Source: Terfezia claveryi
Taxonomy: Eukaryota > Ascomycota > Pezizomycetes > Pezizales > Pezizaceae
DNA length: 64,000 nt
Assembly (NCBI GenBank): GCA_015179025.1
Contig: WHUX01000149.1
Coordinates: forward strand, 1-64,000
Direction: 5' to 3'
Both the position numbers and the translations under genes were made by a program. This document shows, one piece after another, positions 12,617 through 26,530 of this stretch (position 1 is the stretch's first letter; each line of letters opens with the position of its first letter). A model generated the notes under the pieces. That model saw only the letters and a program-made list of their open reading frames with translations, was not told the origin of the DNA and did not search any database.

Positions 12617-14515
12617 TTCGGTAATCTGCTGAATTGAGAAAAAAGCGTTCAAAGTGCCAAATTACGGCCACCGATTGGTCGAATAGCCTCTTGCAGGGTT
12701 CCTGGCACGAGCGTGTTGAGCTCGCTATTGTCGGCAACTCCTGACTCCTAAGGACTTCATTTCGCGATATCAAGCTGACCCAGGATCAGGTTATATACAA
12801 TTACTAGTTATATAAATCGAAGACACGTATATATACCATTGATTCAGATTCTACAGTTGAGCTCAAGTGCACTTCTAGGCTAGGCCTCCAGCTTGACTAG
12901 AACACCTGTCACGGAAGAGATCGCCAAGGTCGAATCGCATGAAAATTAGTCAATAGTGTCTGCGTAGAAGGGCGATATCAATATATCGAGACCGATTACT
13001 ACGGGCTACTCCTATTCTACACGCCTCCCGGCCCAAATTTTGCCTATGGTGAAGTATATAGCGGCTCAACTTGGGTGCGAGACCGATCGGAGAAAGGTTA
13101 ACGATAGATTAAAGATTGAACCCCTGGACATAAGGGCCAATGGCAATCTACATGTGGGGCCCCACATCATGCAATAATCCCAGGTTAATATGTATGTAGT
13201 CTTGACACCGTGCAATGGATGCTTTCACACATTGCTGCTATTTACATGTGCGTGGAAAAGACATAAACACCGCGAATGACAGCATTTTTGTCTGTGATTA
13301 TGCATGAAGACATCTATGAAATGCCCTGTACATTGTACCGTGCTACATGAGCTTGCACTACCTGGGCTAAAAAGAATGATGTGACTTGAGAAAGAGAGCA
13401 GCTATGTGATATTCACTAGCATAACTTGCCACTGTCTAATATGATACACTAGGGAGAGCAGGAGAGAAAGCAGAATGACCTTTGTTGAGCCGTAGATAGT
13501 AAGCAAAAACGCATGCCAAAACTACCTAGTACACAGGAGGAAACCATAGCTTGGTACACAATGCAGGCCTGCACCAAGGGACTCTAAACCCTACCTAGAT
13601 CTTCATTCTTGAAATAGTCGATATTGTATGCTGTGGATGTAGTTATCTATATGCCACTGTAAATGTATACCCGAGTTATGAGACGGAGCTCACCCAGAGC
13701 CACCAGGCTGAGGATCTATGTACCTATTCCGAGGCACAACGCAACGGCAATTACTTTTCAAAATAGATATACGTGTATGCCCTAGGCCACAAAAATGTGT
13801 ATACATGGCCCGGAAAAGTTTCGGGCTCAGTTGTAACGGATACTGGAATCGTAAACGTTTCCTATATGTTAGCTGGGGAATATTGATCTAAATCGCAAGA
13901 TAATATGTTATCCATTCATTTAACAGACCCGATATATCCATGCGCATGAAAGGTAATGCAGGCAGCGATGTGACGTGTAAGCGTTACTTACAGCAATTGC
14001 GATGCCCCACGCAGTCAAGCGCGCGCCAGTGAGATCTACAGAGAGGAACCCAGAATTTCGCTCCCAATCTTGAGATGCGCAAACAATGACAAGTTTTTGA
14101 GCTGTGCTTATACCGTCATCGACCTACTGATTGGTGCTCTGACACATTACAAAATTGCTTATAATTTCAGCTCAATTTGTGAATCGGGCTACCTACTCGC
14201 TCGGCGAGGTCACAGCTAGCTATCGTTAGTATTTTCTGAACCTGACCGGTTTGGCACCAGGCAACAGTTAACTAGTAGCTCACGCAATTATTGCGTGATC
14301 CTCACCAGTCCGCAAAAATAGTGTGTGAAACATTAGATGTGAGATGTGTTGTTATATGAACCGCGAACCATGTTGAGGGTATTGTGAGTTGTCTGATCCT
14401 TGCAGGAAAAAATATTTATTTATGAGATAAAAAAAAAATTCGTCCACAAAAAATGTTGTTTTTTGTGGGGGGCTGATATGTAGTTTGGAACCGGTGAGCG
14501 CGGTCTGCAGATCGT
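12617..14515. other. gene-free stretch
   Basis: Nothing supported. AT-rich short runs and a poly-A/poly-T fold near 14,428-14,472 are present. Confidence 0.4.
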
Positions 14516-15085
14516 ATGAGGCATAAATGCTTGGAAGCTGGAATTGCTTACATGTGCATGGATCGGATTATGGTAGCTGAGCTGTTGCAACTATGTCTCG
14601 AAATAAACAAGATGTCTAAATTTCGAGGCTCGATCCTACCGTTTGTGCCTGAACCTTTCATGCAGGTACACGGGTACCTCTGCGCAGTGAAATTATACAT
14701 ATCTGCTTTTATCCTCGTCCTTGGGAAACGGCTTTTTGGAAACAGAAAGTTCAATGACGGAGCCCTAAAATTGATTCCTCTATGTCAACCAGTGTACTTG
14801 TATATGCGCGATAAACATCCCCAAACTCATCCTCGTTATCGTGCCTATCCAATTGCTTTACCGTCGGAGCTCTACAATAACGAGGCTTTGGCAGCTTTGC
14901 AACCTCACCATGCAGGAGCAGGGGTAGCCTCACGAGGTACGTTCTCGATTCTCAGGCCCGAGTTATTATGTTTGTTTCTCCTCTCTCAGATAAATGAAAC
15001 AAAAGTGTCGTCGCAGGGGTCTTTGCTTTTCTTGTACTATATTTCCACGGCCGATGCTAGAGTTTCCACACGATGTTGTAACTGA
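14516..15085 (+). CDS. open frame of 189 codons, doubtful
   Basis: The frame is longer than most chance frames here but the translation has no recognisable domain. Shorter frames overlap it on the opposite strand. No splice sites or homologous copy in the window support it. Confidence 0.2.
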   Translation: MRHKCLEAGIAYMCMDRIMVAELLQLCLEINKMSKFRGSILPFVPEPFMQVHGYLCAVKLYISAFILVLGKRLFGNRKFNDGALKLIPLCQPVYLYMRDKHPQTHPRYRAYPIALPSELYNNEALAALQPHHAGAGVASRGTFSILRPELLCLFLLSQINETKVSSQGSLLFLYYISTADARVSTRCCN

Positions 15086-18000
15086 TGTCTTTTCAGAGCA
15101 CGATGTTATACGGCCCTACAATCCGTGCAATGGTGATTTAGTATAACATGAAACCATGAAACCAACTCCATGCAAAAATAGTGTCTCGAGCCCATTGCTT
15201 ACCCCTCACCCTCGACATTGCGTTATGCCATATGCTAGCTCTGACTTTTAAGACAATAGAAGAGGCTCACTCTTGATATCGAAAGTGCGTGGTCACACAT
15301 AGCTATGTTTCTTAGCCACTCAAAACTTGAAGTGCTAAATTACTCCGTGGGGTTAGTCCGTCACGTCCGTGCACTGATGCATGACAGGGCTAAGATTTCC
15401 GGCCTAATTTCGATATTCCATCGTAAGGTCCGATGGGATAGAGGAAGTTGTAGCCTGACACAAATTCTCATCATTCAAGTTTAATTCTAAATAGGTGTTA
15501 TCGCATTAACTGTCTGTCATTGTGTCCACGGCGCGTGACATAATATAGCATAGGACAGCTGCTTGATGCACGGCGTTCCCAGAGTCACTTCTCCTCGTGA
15601 ACCTGTCAGAGGACAAGATCCCAATCAATTTACATCTTGTTATCTACTGCCATACCGTCCTACTCGGTACCGCGATGAATTGTTGTATGCTGCATGCAAG
15701 CTGCACAACTGGTCTGAATTGTATTCCTAGATCCCGGCCAATTGAACTTCATACCTCAATTCAGACCAGTGTGCAGCGTGCAATAATTCATCATTGTATC
15801 GAGTAGACACTGGTCAGATGCACATCCTGTGAGTGAAGTTGCTACTGCGCAGAACAAAACCCCAATTCTATGTTTTGCAGCAAAAAGAAATAAAAAAAAG
15901 GACAGACAAAACCCAAAACAATGTCCAGCGAGTTCTCTAACTAGTAGTTCTCTAACTAGTAGTTCTTAATTCTACTTCGCTAAGAGCACCACTACCAAAA
16001 AACATGGCTTTATTAAGTAAATATTATCTTCAACCTAATTGAGTTGATCCCTCTGGTCTTCTGACATCAAACCTTGCATTTCACGGTTTATTTGAATTTT
16101 TAAAGCGTACCAGCACAACATAGCATGCAATGCAACCCACCGCCAGAGTGTCGTCGTGAGAAAGCATTACAATACGTTGCTTCACGATCCGGAATCCCAG
16201 CAAACCAAAGACATTGCGTGGCCAGGTGGCTCCATGTGATTCCGAAGGCGCCTGCAATGTCCTATTCCAGATCCTTGTTGACCGCTACTACCGCTTAGGA
16301 AAAATGAGATTCGTTGAATCTAGATCAAGTTGCGGTTCGCGGAATATAAGCAAGTCTTAGATTTACGCCAGTGATTCATAATTCGTGGTTTGGCGGCAGT
16401 GGGCGGGCGCCCCCCTTTTCATCCTCCAAGGCTCGTGATGACTTTTATGCAAATTACTCACATAGCAGCGTAATTTAGGGACCATGGATTCTCAAATTCA
16501 TCGGGAAGTCACTTTACTCGAAATAGCCACTCTTCTACATCTTCATCCCCCTATACCCTCAGCGTTGGGACAATTTGCACCTGCTATGTTCTAGATCAAA
16601 TGATTGAAACCAATAACAAGAATCAATGCCTGAATACAGAAGTGAGGTTCTGCCAATTGACTTCTGGATGCAAATAATTTCTGACACGCTTCCTCTAACT
16701 TGCTTTCTGTGATACGGCTCTTTCCCAAATTGTAATGCCGAGGCGTCACCAGGACGAAGTACACTAAGTAAGATGCATATGCACGATATTCTCAAAGGCG
16801 GGGGTTGTGGAGAAGGACATAGGGTTTGATTAGGAGCGGTAAGGCTACGCTGCTCCCACCTTAGATGAGGGCAGAGGTTGGATCAACTTGCGTGGTTTCA
16901 AAGTCCTGTGGGAACCTCTCTCTGCAGAGTGATCAGAGTTTAGGTGGATGGTACCATCCGGGATTCTATCGTGGTTACACTAGACGTCATCGAGGACTTT
17001 TTTGGCTCTATTTGCTACTGTCTCTGTTTTTAGGTCGCAAAGCGGGATATTTGCAATTAAGCTGTCAATGATGAGTTTAAGCGTTGGCAGGTTGTACAAC
17101 AGGGTAGTCTAGTTCAGTGGGTAGATATATCCTGCCGCCTCTAGCTCTACTAGTACGAGATCTCACTGTTTGGGTGATATTTTGAAAATGCCTGAAATGT
17201 AAACCAATCTTCCGCTTATCTGGTTGCACACTACACACAGAAATGGCATGCATGCCTTGCCGGAGTAAGAGCAGTATTGGAACCATTATCTAGCACGGAA
17301 GCTTTTGGTCAAGGAATGTATACTATAAATACACCGAGCGCTAGTACTGTAGGTGAATTAGCAATCATAATTACAATGACTTATATGATAATCTGTACTT
17401 ATGCCGTATTCCTTCCAATCCAGTACCGTATACCCGACCTTGATATCAAAGTACTTAGCTTGCCATGCAGCTTCCTCCTGCCACCTGCTCCCATCCCAAG
17501 TAAGTTAAGTGCTAGACATATCCCCAAAGTGTCCTATAGGATACATATGTCCATTTATTCCAATTCACAAAGCACGGAGTTTCGGAACCATAACCCCAGT
17601 CCTTCTGGACTCGTCGTACGACTTTAAGGCTGCGACTAGTGTAGCCTGATTGTGAATCCAGACTATAATTTTCGGTTAGAATCAACATTTAGAATGGTTC
17701 AAACCTGAATCTCCTCATGTATGTATTTGATAGTGGGTATGATAATAACGAGTCTAGCAGGCAGTGATTGGAGTAATACACATTTCTGGCCTGCTCATGC
17801 GCAAGGTCACCACATCTACACTAGCGAAGAAATTGGAGTCCTCTGAACCTCACCTTGGTTGGATTGTTATTCGGGGTATCAGAGGTCTGGAAATATTTGA
17901 GGTAAAATGGGTACTTACGCTTTCCATAGGTTGGCTAGCTCCCGCAATGAGGCTCAAGAATGTAAACAGTGGTTGGCATGACAACGTTATCTCCAATAAT

Positions 18001-18975
18001 GAGACAGCATGATAAGTAAAAATCTAACCAGGGGAATACTTTTTCCATCGGGGGACTAGCCCTCAAGCAAAATAGTAGGGGCAAGTCGGATGACTTTTCT
18101 GTGGTATGACCCCCCACCTACCCCTCCCGCCCCTCCCGAGCATCACAAAGGGACCTACCTTTGAACAAACAATTATATCCCGCATTATCAGACCATAATT
18201 ACACCGAGGGAAGGGGCTAGGAATTATCTGCAACAATATATTTAAATAGGTTAGGCTTCAATGGACCTACGGTTCACTAGACGATATCTCGGCGTGAAAA
18301 AAAAAAAAAAGTAATACCGAATATAATCATATGTACTACCAGAGAGCCCATACCCGTGCATTATGCCCTCGCACCTTTTTACTGTTTGCATGTGAGGGAT
18401 ACGGTACATACGTATATAGACAACCAGATATCAAGATTGCCTAGATCACCCACCATTAATTCCGTTAATCAATTCACGGTTTTTCCAGCAATATGGTCAT
18501 GACTGCAGGGCTAAGTCCCAGGGACATAGTTAGTATTAGACGGTATCTCTAGAGGTACCAGCTTGATAAAAACAGTTAACTAATTCTAATTTCTGCGACT
18601 ACGACTGCACAATTTGGTCAGCTGTTCTATATAAACACATGTACGCAATTATACTTGCATGCATTTGTGCAAAAGAGTTTCCGTTCAATGTTTAGATTTC
18701 CAGCCTTGCTCTGCTCAATATTGCTGAGCACCTTTCTCTAACCTCTCGGTACTTGAAACTTGAAGTCGAAGCCGATGATATAATCTGAGTATAACCTGAA
18801 GCAAAGGGGGCATGGTAATGCTTTGGACTTTCCAAAATTGAATTGAGGTACTTTGGTATTTGACTGTGGTTCTTGGATTTCCCCTTTGTTCTCTGACGTT
18901 ATTTAATTTTGTATTGTGAGATTGCGAGCAGCACCACAAATGATAAGTGGGCATGTCAAAAGACGTTGTCAAATC
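15086..18975. other. gene-free stretch with one hairpin
   Basis: No supported gene. It holds the hairpin at 15,674-15,792 and a doubled TAGTTCTCTAAC unit near 15,932-15,966. Confidence 0.4.
15674..15792. repeat. imperfect inverted repeat (hairpin)
   Basis: The left arm at 15,674-15,721 begins GATGAATTGTTG and ends GGTCTGAATTG. The right arm at 15,757-15,792 is its inverse with an internal gap of about 12 bases. It resembles a small foldback element; no target duplication is clear. Confidence 0.55.
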
Positions 18976-19059
18976 GGTTGAATGGTGTAACGGTAGCACA
19001 TAAGATTTTGATTTCCTTGAAAGCTTCTTGTGACCTGGGTTCGACTCCCAGTTCGACCT
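18976..19059 (+). tRNA. tRNA-Gln(TTG) with a 13-nt intron
   Basis: All cloverleaf parts are present. Acceptor GGTTGAA (18976-18982) pairs with TTCGACC (19052-19058), with one G-T pair. The D stem is GTGT/GCAC around AACGGTA. The anticodon stem TAAGA/TCTTG encloses TTTTGA, giving anticodon TTG at 19008-19010, then a 13-nt intron at 19012-19024 after position 37. The T arm is CTGGG-TTCGACT-CCCAG. The B box GGTTCGACTCC at 19038-19048 is a perfect match to the consensus. The discriminator is T19059, as in yeast tRNA-Gln, and a TTTT run at 19064-19067 can stop RNA polymerase III. It decodes CAA. Confidence 0.92.
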
Positions 19060-22036
19060 TTAATTTTGTCGCAGTGCATGGTAACCCTACTTGGCACGTG
19101 CCTGTAAGCAACATTTTATCACGTGCAAGTCACTCTTACATAGCTCATGTGATTGGGGACTTAATCACCTTTAGTTAGCGCAACACTATCGGTAGATGCG
19201 GTGCTGCTGTGGCTCTTTCTGACGCGTAGTATCAAAGCAGACTTAGTTTTGCGCTATAATGAGAGTTTAATAAGAACGTGGTGGGAAGGGTAGTCTGGTT
19301 GCTGTGTATACAATAAATTGGCTTAATACAGATGTACTGGAGATAGTCTGGCGGGGGGTGTCGGCATTTTGGGAATGTATTTCTGTCTACCGGCCTCCAA
19401 CTACAAATGCTAGGACACTCACCGTTGGCTTCAATACTAAGTACCTAAGCACGTTAGATATCGGCTTGCGGCCCCTCGCTTAATTGTATTGCCTTGCTAT
19501 ATTGTATTGACAGTCTAGATTGCTCGTACAGCCACATTTTCTTTGAAGAAATATACATACATAGAGACCAGTCTCTATATCGGTCTTACGTAAGTCTGGT
19601 ACACCAGATATTGTATCGCGCCGCTCTTTTTGTCATTGTGAACTTAGGTTCTTGGTAACGAAGCCAACGGAGAGTGGTGGACAGAAATACATGTATACAA
19701 ATCTACCTGAAATGTCCTAGTCTAACAAGAGCAAGCACAAAGTCTTGGCAGGCCTGCCCAGCAGTCCAATCCAGACAAGCAAGCGGATTGGGCGCAAAGA
19801 TGGGATGGAATTTTCCGCGGAATTACTACATGTATTACAAGTGGTTTTCATGCAGGGGCAAAGAGAATAAGCATGTGTATGGATTTACCGGGGCTGTGTG
19901 CGGAAATCATCCTGGCAGGGGAAGTGGATATATCGGGAGAGGCCTAGGGGAGCTGGGGTCTTGATGGGTTATAGGGGCGAGGTGACCCAGCTTAAGTTTA
20001 ATACTTAGATCATTATGCTAGTACTACAACTAGTACGGACCTGGGGGAATGAAGGTTAATTGTAAGGTGGGAATGGGTAGGGTGTCAAGGATACTTGGAA
20101 AAGTCGTGGAGCATGAGGCCACGACATGATACTAGAACCATCAATAAAATTATTACTCATTCCACTACCACCTCTTGGCTGCTACTGAATTATAGTCATT
20201 ACCTTCGGTATTCATGTGACTAATTAGTACTGTATCTAATTGATTATACTGCAGTATCTATGAGGCAAGGGAACTGTGGACAATGCACTTGGGTAGTAAT
20301 AATTGCAGATAATTTGGTAGTGAATTCAGGGTAATGCCAATATGGTTTAAGGAGGCCTGCATTGAGCTGCTTTTAGTGTCTTGGAATTCAGAGAATGCAT
20401 GGATAACCCTTGATTAATATGTTGTATGAGTATCTCCTCTCTAATACAATTGACGAATTAGGTAGTCGAGAAATGAGCTAGCCGCGTTCTATATAAGACT
20501 AGCGCAATCCGGAAATAGGGCTTTAGATACAGCCGGAATAGGCAAGTATATTCACCACAGCCCTAGCCATTTCAAGGGCAATTTGCAATTGTGCAATCTA
20601 GATAGAGTACCTAAGGAAGTAGTTGAGAACTAGTATTTGTATGCTGCTAGAATGAATCCGGCAAAGGAGTTGGAGGTCGATATCAAAATATCGAGGGAGG
20701 ACTTTCCGCTAGCGAATCTGTCGGTTTTTTGAGAGGTGTAAAGAACTATGAAAATTGCAAGATAATTGGATTTCCTAAATGATTTGATAGCTACTCTCGA
20801 AAGTGGTTATATCTCGGTCAAATATGTAAGCGACAGTCCTTGTGCAGACATCGGGGTGTGGGAACGAATGGAAATCGTCACTTGAAACATCCACTTGTAT
20901 TGGCATGGAAGATGGGATGTACAAATGGAGTCTAATTGTCATTGGTACTCTTACTCGGACTCGCAGACAAAAACCAACGATTCAGCTTCCTACGCACTGG
21001 TACGAGTTTAGAAGCTGTCTCTCCTCTACTCTCCTAAAGGATCCTACCCGAGAGAGGAAAGATTCTACATGCGTTCTTTTCTGCACCGGACACTTTCAAA
21101 CTATAGACTCCACACATTCAAAGGCTCCTGCTCTCTGTTCATTGCTCCAAATTTATCGCTTTTCAGACCTTATTCCAGGAAACCAATATTTCCCAATTGC
21201 GTAGCATCCTCCAGAATGGCCTCTATTTCCCTCATGACACCTCCAAGTATAGGCTTTCAATCTCGGCTGCTATCGATTGCAGGAACAGCATCTCCCAAAA
21301 ACGATTGTACAAAGACTATCAAGCTGGGGCATGAGATTTTAACTAGGTCATTGACCATGTGGACCAAACAGTCACCACCAAATTCAGAAAATGAGAAAGA
21401 CTCTACCATTGCATAGTCCTACGAGGGACAAGGCCGCATGGGAATCAGTTATTGCCTACTCCGCTAGGACGGGGGAGGTTGGCTTATTTGTTAGGGAAGC
21501 TTCTTGGGACCACCATCCCAAAGCTTCTAGAAATGGCCAACAGTGCTCCTGGAATCCTGAATTCTAGGCTGTTGAGCCCGATTTTTCCAGAATCAAGCTC
21601 ACATCAGGAGAAATGTCATGTCTGGAGGATCCCTGAGTGAGTGCCACTAGATCTAGTTGTAAGGAACCCGGATGCCTGGAGAACCACGGAATGGGGATTT
21701 TTCCGTCAAATTTCCGGGCTCCTGAAAGTTCACTAACCTACACACTTAGGTAGCAGCTTACCCACACCCCTTTGCTTGTTAGTTCCTGGGTTTCTTCACT
21801 GGTGGTCCACCATTAATTTGGACTCGTCCATCATGGCAAAATTAAGTATCCCAACCACCCCTGAAGATGATACTAATGAACCTTGTTGTTTCTATCTCAT
21901 CAATCTCCGAAACCAAAGATTTTACCTCTATGTTTTTAATTTAAGTCCTTTCTCCATACTACAATGCCTCGCACAATCCGCACTCCACTCGATTCGTTGT
22001 AACCCCCCCCCTTCTTCCGCCATGCGGGGAGCTATA
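19060..22036. other. gene-free stretch
   Basis: No supported gene. Truncated TAGTCTGG motifs occur near 19,293 and 19,345. Overlapping frames at 20,842-21,640 lack any recognisable feature. Confidence 0.4.
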
Positions 22037-22405
22037 CTATTCCCATTGCATTTCGTTTGCATCAAAATTGTCACTCAGCACCCACTCGATTACATAGTTT
22101 TCCGGAGTGCCAAGTGGGCTGATATCGTTCATCTCAATATCAGAGTCGTCATAAGTAATGTCAACGGCTTTGGCACATTCTAATTTGGCTTTGCACTCCT
22201 CCAGAAGATTGATTAACTTCACATACAAGGGGTGCTTTGCGAAATTTGAATCGTGTTGTTCTAAGTCATTATTGAGAGATTCTAGCTGCTTGAGGTATCC
22301 CCTCACTTTGCATTCCATTGCAGCCTCCGGAGGCTCCTTTGCTATCAGACTGATGAATTGCGTGGTGGTAGATATTTTCTTTCTGGGGCGCTTGGCGATA
22401 GACAT
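22037..22405 (-). CDS. small basic-to-acidic protein, unrecognised
   Basis: The frame gives 122 residues if the ATG at 22,405 is used; an upstream in-frame extension is possible but less likely. The N-terminus is basic (AKRPRKK, a possible nuclear localisation signal). The middle is helical-looking (RGYLKQLESLNNDLEQHDSN and LINLLEECKAKLECAKA). The C-terminal third is acidic (DDSDIEMND). Composition looks like real coding sequence, but no family is recognised and it has no partner gene nearby. Confidence 0.45.
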   Translation of the reverse strand: MSIAKRPRKKISTTTQFISLIAKEPPEAAMECKVRGYLKQLESLNNDLEQHDSNFAKHPLYVKLINLLEECKAKLECAKAVDITYDDSDIEMNDISPLGTPENYVIEWVLSDNFDANEMQWE

Positions 22406-24220
22406 TGTGGATGTTCTTTTGGCTTTCGTAAGATGTAAGTACGTCCCTTGACTCAAATACATATTACATGTATCGATGTGCACGGGCCATACATATTCTC
22501 TCTATGACAAGGTCATGAGTAGTATTCATCATGGCCACGGGCTATGCTGTTTATGTCAAATTAGATACGAACGTTTTTACCATACGTTGAATATCCGGAT
22601 TTTGTAATGGTTGCAGTCTATATTGGCTCGCAAAGCCATGTAGTACTACAAAACACACAAGACTTCGATTACGTACGGGTTGTGTGGACAGCATATTTAT
22701 GGATATCCTACAAGAGGTTTCCTCAGCATCTAAGTGGATAGATTTTTCAACAGGATATATTTCGGCGTTTCAACTGTATATAATGAAGGGAACTTAGAAT
22801 ATTGGGGTAAACTTTCCTCCACGGCACACTCTTCCATGTTAGTTAGATAGCCAATCATATGAGACTGTAACTACAGGTCCAGATATATATATACATCCCC
22901 GGCTTTAATACTTATCTCGCAAACACTGTGGCAAATAAAATTGTATCCATGAAGGGCGGGGCTGTGGATACAGGTAACAATCATTCAGTTTCTGCACTGG
23001 GGAAAAACAAAATGAAGTTTTAGTCTTGGGCGGGCACACAATCAAGAAATTTCAGATTAAAAAAAAAAAAAAAAGAGTACACTACCTAGTATGATAATAG
23101 GAATGGGAGACCACCAACTGTGGACCATGCATGGGGCCTAACAAAAAATGACAATTCAAGTAAACTAATTTGAAAACCTCCCCCCCCCTTCCCTTTTTTT
23201 TTCAACAAGTTGCTGAGGACGTGGAAAGTTGGTCAATCAATTACCCTGAAATCCGTGGCAATTGATCCGTGTGCCCGCTGGGGGAGGGGGTCAATATACG
23301 TCGTTTGCGTATGGGGCAAACGAACTGTCCAAATATCACCACACATTTATTACCGATACTCAACTAGATTCCCTATCGTACACACAATCATGCCTTGGGC
23401 TGCCTAAGTCTAACCTGAGACAAAATTTTCGCCACGGCTACTGCAGTATGCTATGCTATCAAATACCACACAACTGTATTCTCAAAGCTTGGTTGGATAT
23501 GCATAGTCCAGCCTGCCTGTCATGGGTTTTTTTTCGTACCTACATAAGTAAGTCTAGTTGCACTAACCACCGCCAAAAATCGGCGGCAAGTGATATCTTT
23601 TATTAAATGGTAATTATCTTCAGACCTGTTAACCAAAACACGTGTGTGTGTATGTGTATGTGTGGAAATTTTCCCACTCGCGCGATCAGCAGAATAGTCT
23701 TGAATAGAGGAGTTATAGTGAATACCCCGCCCCGTGTATATCTGTTAGGGGAAGAGAAGAGATGCGTACTTCTTACAGTTGCTATACTAGTGGGAGAGAT
23801 CTTTTTCCCCACGAGTCTCAAGTGCTTTTTTGTTCTGTTACAAAATCCCCCTAGCGTAGCCCTGACACCATAATCTCGATGGTTATCCTCATAAACTGAT
23901 TTTGATCGTGCGAGATAGTGTTTTTTCCGAGATGTCCGCTTCATGGGAGTGATACCATGTTCGTTTTTCGGAGCTCTAACATCAGTCATTTCAGCGGGGT
24001 TTGGTTATGATACATAAATCGGGGGGCAGAGTTATCAGCCACACTAGGGAGGCGCTCCAATTGATATACAATTTTTATCGATCGTGCATAAGTGCATCTC
24101 CATGATCCAATATTCTCAAGTGTAGCGAATACCTAAGTATACATCTGAACCCCTGCCATTCACCATGACTTTCTGACCCATAACTTTCCTATTCTTGTAG
24201 CTGTGTCACCGAAATACTGC
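22406..24220. other. gene-free stretch
   Basis: Nothing supported. A 128-codon minus frame at 23,603-23,989 has no coding character that I trust. Confidence 0.35.
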
Positions 24221-26530
24221 TCAAGTATCTATGTACCAGCCATCCTCGGAGCTGCTTTCATCACCCGCAGCATTATCTCCACTCGATGCCATATATTTAG
24301 GAATCCATGTTCCCTCGTCCAAAACAATGTCTTCTCCGATGTAATCCTCCATATCCTCAGACTCTTTAGCGTATTCCCTGACATCATCTTCCACGCTTTC
24401 AGATTCCCTCAGAGTAACCACCTTCTCAACTTGTGTAGTCCCTCCACGCATGCTCTGCCTATTAGAGTGTGTATTTGCAACACCTTCTTCAACCCGGTTG
24501 ATCTCTTCCCTCTCACCTAACAATTCAGACCTCATGCGAAATTCTTCCACTTTCCTACGGTTCTACAATTCCAAAATAATCATTAGTGTTTATACTGCTG
24601 CCATCATATGGGTGGGTATAGTCACCACGGCTAGGAAGGTATCTCCTGCCCCATCAGTCCCGGTCGTATTTGCCAGACAGTCCTGCAGACCATGTCTTTC
24701 GGCGTCGTACTCTCCAAGATCAATTTTTCTAGGCACCATGGTCCGCCCCCGTGAGGTCAACAATCTGAGGCGACGTTCTCCCTCCAGCGTCGAGTGCTGT
24801 ATGGTGGATCTCCCAGATAAACTTGTGATATCTCTTGTCGGGGATGGTTGGGGTGCTTCATTGGCCCGTGTATCTCTTTGTTTCGGCTTTACAAAGCAGG
24901 AAGGAAGCTTCTTTGTTGCGGGCCCTGGTTGAGTACCTTTATCATGTTTAACTGGCCCTGTCCCTTTCGTTGTTGCCATATTAAATTGTGCTATTGAATG
25001 AGATGGAGGTCTTGTAGAGGCTTGTGCCTTTAGTGATGGGGTGGACAATATAGAGGAGCTCGTAATTCCAATTTGTGGTTTTGCTAGTTGTAGGACTGGT
25101 CTCCTGATGGACCTTGACTGTGAGCCATCTTTACCAGTATTGGCACTTTCATCCCCGGCTGAACCGAGACTCATCTTCTGTATCACAACAGCAAGGTCGA
25201 CATTTGCCTCATATGCCATACTTTGACCCTTTGAACCACCCTCAGTGATCGTATTCAATCCATCTTTTCCTCTCTCACTACAATCAGTTCCTATCGTTTC
25301 CCTTTTTTCCTCACTGTTATTATCATTGACCAGCTTCAAATGACAAGAATATACACTACCGAATTCAGACCCAGAATTTTCCACAATGGAGGCTATTGCA
25401 AGCATAGGGTTCTTCTGGGCCGTTTCGCTTTTCGGAATTTGATCACGATGTTGCGTATTATTTTTGGCTTTAAGTCCATCAGGCTTTCCCAGTTGTCCCG
25501 GCGATTGGTGTGCGTTAATCACATCAAACCGAGTATCTTTTTTTTGATTTGGGGATACCTGCCTGAATGGTGTAACAGGTGGCAGAACCCTCGCAATAAC
25601 AGATGTCCCATGCATACTTTGCATCCTTTGATGTTGGCCATGCATTACATTTTTGGATTGCACAGCCGGTTCCTCCCCACTTAGAGCTCCTCCATCAGTC
25701 TGCTTTCCCTTGCAAGCTTTTGTATCAGCTTGCGAGGAAGGGGGCTTCATTTCCGTGATTGTTGATTCAGAACGAGCTGTATCTAAACCTGCCGAGCCTA
25801 GATTCTTGAAACCAAACTTTCTAAGCCATGCACTTTCCTTTGGAGCGGTGGGTCCTGTTGCAATAGGGCATGGCACAGCCGTGATGCTCTCCAGATTGAT
25901 GGGAATTATTGGTAGTGCCACATCCAATCCTGGAGCGGGCCGAATTATCGCTCGGGGAGGCATAGGAATGCGGGTTTCAATTGAAGTTGTTGCCTCTGGA
26001 GGCATAGAGAGAGGGTAGGCTTCCCGAACCTCCTGGGTGATTTTCTTGCGCGGAATATTCAGAATCTTTCTCTCCGCATTAGGCCAACTAGGGAATGGAG
26101 GGCTCTGGAGGGAAACCGTCTCTGCTGAAGGTACTTCCACTGGGGGGAAAATAGTTGTCGGAAGCTTGTCCTCGTGGTGCATCATTTCCAGAGCTCGAGT
26201 TTGTAGCTCTATACAATTTTTCTGGGTCACTGAAATGTGGTTATGTTGTACACCCTGTATCACCGTCGTGTACTTGCTATTCTCTTCACCTATATAGGCC
26301 AGTCGATCGACCATCTGGTCCAGCTCCAGTTCCATCGGGGATAGGAGCCGATGTCGACTCCTAGGAGTCAAGACCTGTCGGCCGGGGGGGAAACATGGGG
26401 GAACCGCCGTGGAGCGCGGTTCTGTAGCGTTATGGTAATGGAAGACGTTTCCGGCCTCGCGCTCCCCTGTGATAGTGCTTGTTGGAGGCCCCTCTTGAGC
26501 TCCGGTAGCTGAGTCCTGAGCGTAAGACAT
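24221..26530 (-). CDS. 748-residue disordered protein, two exons, function unknown
   Basis: Exon 1 at 24626-26530 and exon 2 at 24221-24562, joined over a 63-bp intron (donor GTGACT, branch-like CACTAATG, acceptor TTGTAG). Both exons stay in phase 0, and an alternative donor 3 bp upstream also keeps frame. The start is the ATG at 26,530 (MSYAQDSATG); the open frame runs further upstream without a better start. The protein is rich in Ser, Thr, Pro, Gln and charged residues. A short helical part (ELELDQMVDRLAYIGEENSK) lies near residue 65, a Pro-rich section (IPMPPRAIIRPAPG) near residue 190, and an acidic tail ends DESSSEDGWYID. No enzyme motif or membrane segment is visible. A scaffold or regulatory role would be a guess. 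Confidence 0.65.

Noticed and set aside
23603..23989. 128-codon minus frame
   Set aside because: Overlapped by a plus frame of 88 codons; the translation is irregular with a His/Thr run from a GT-repeat region.
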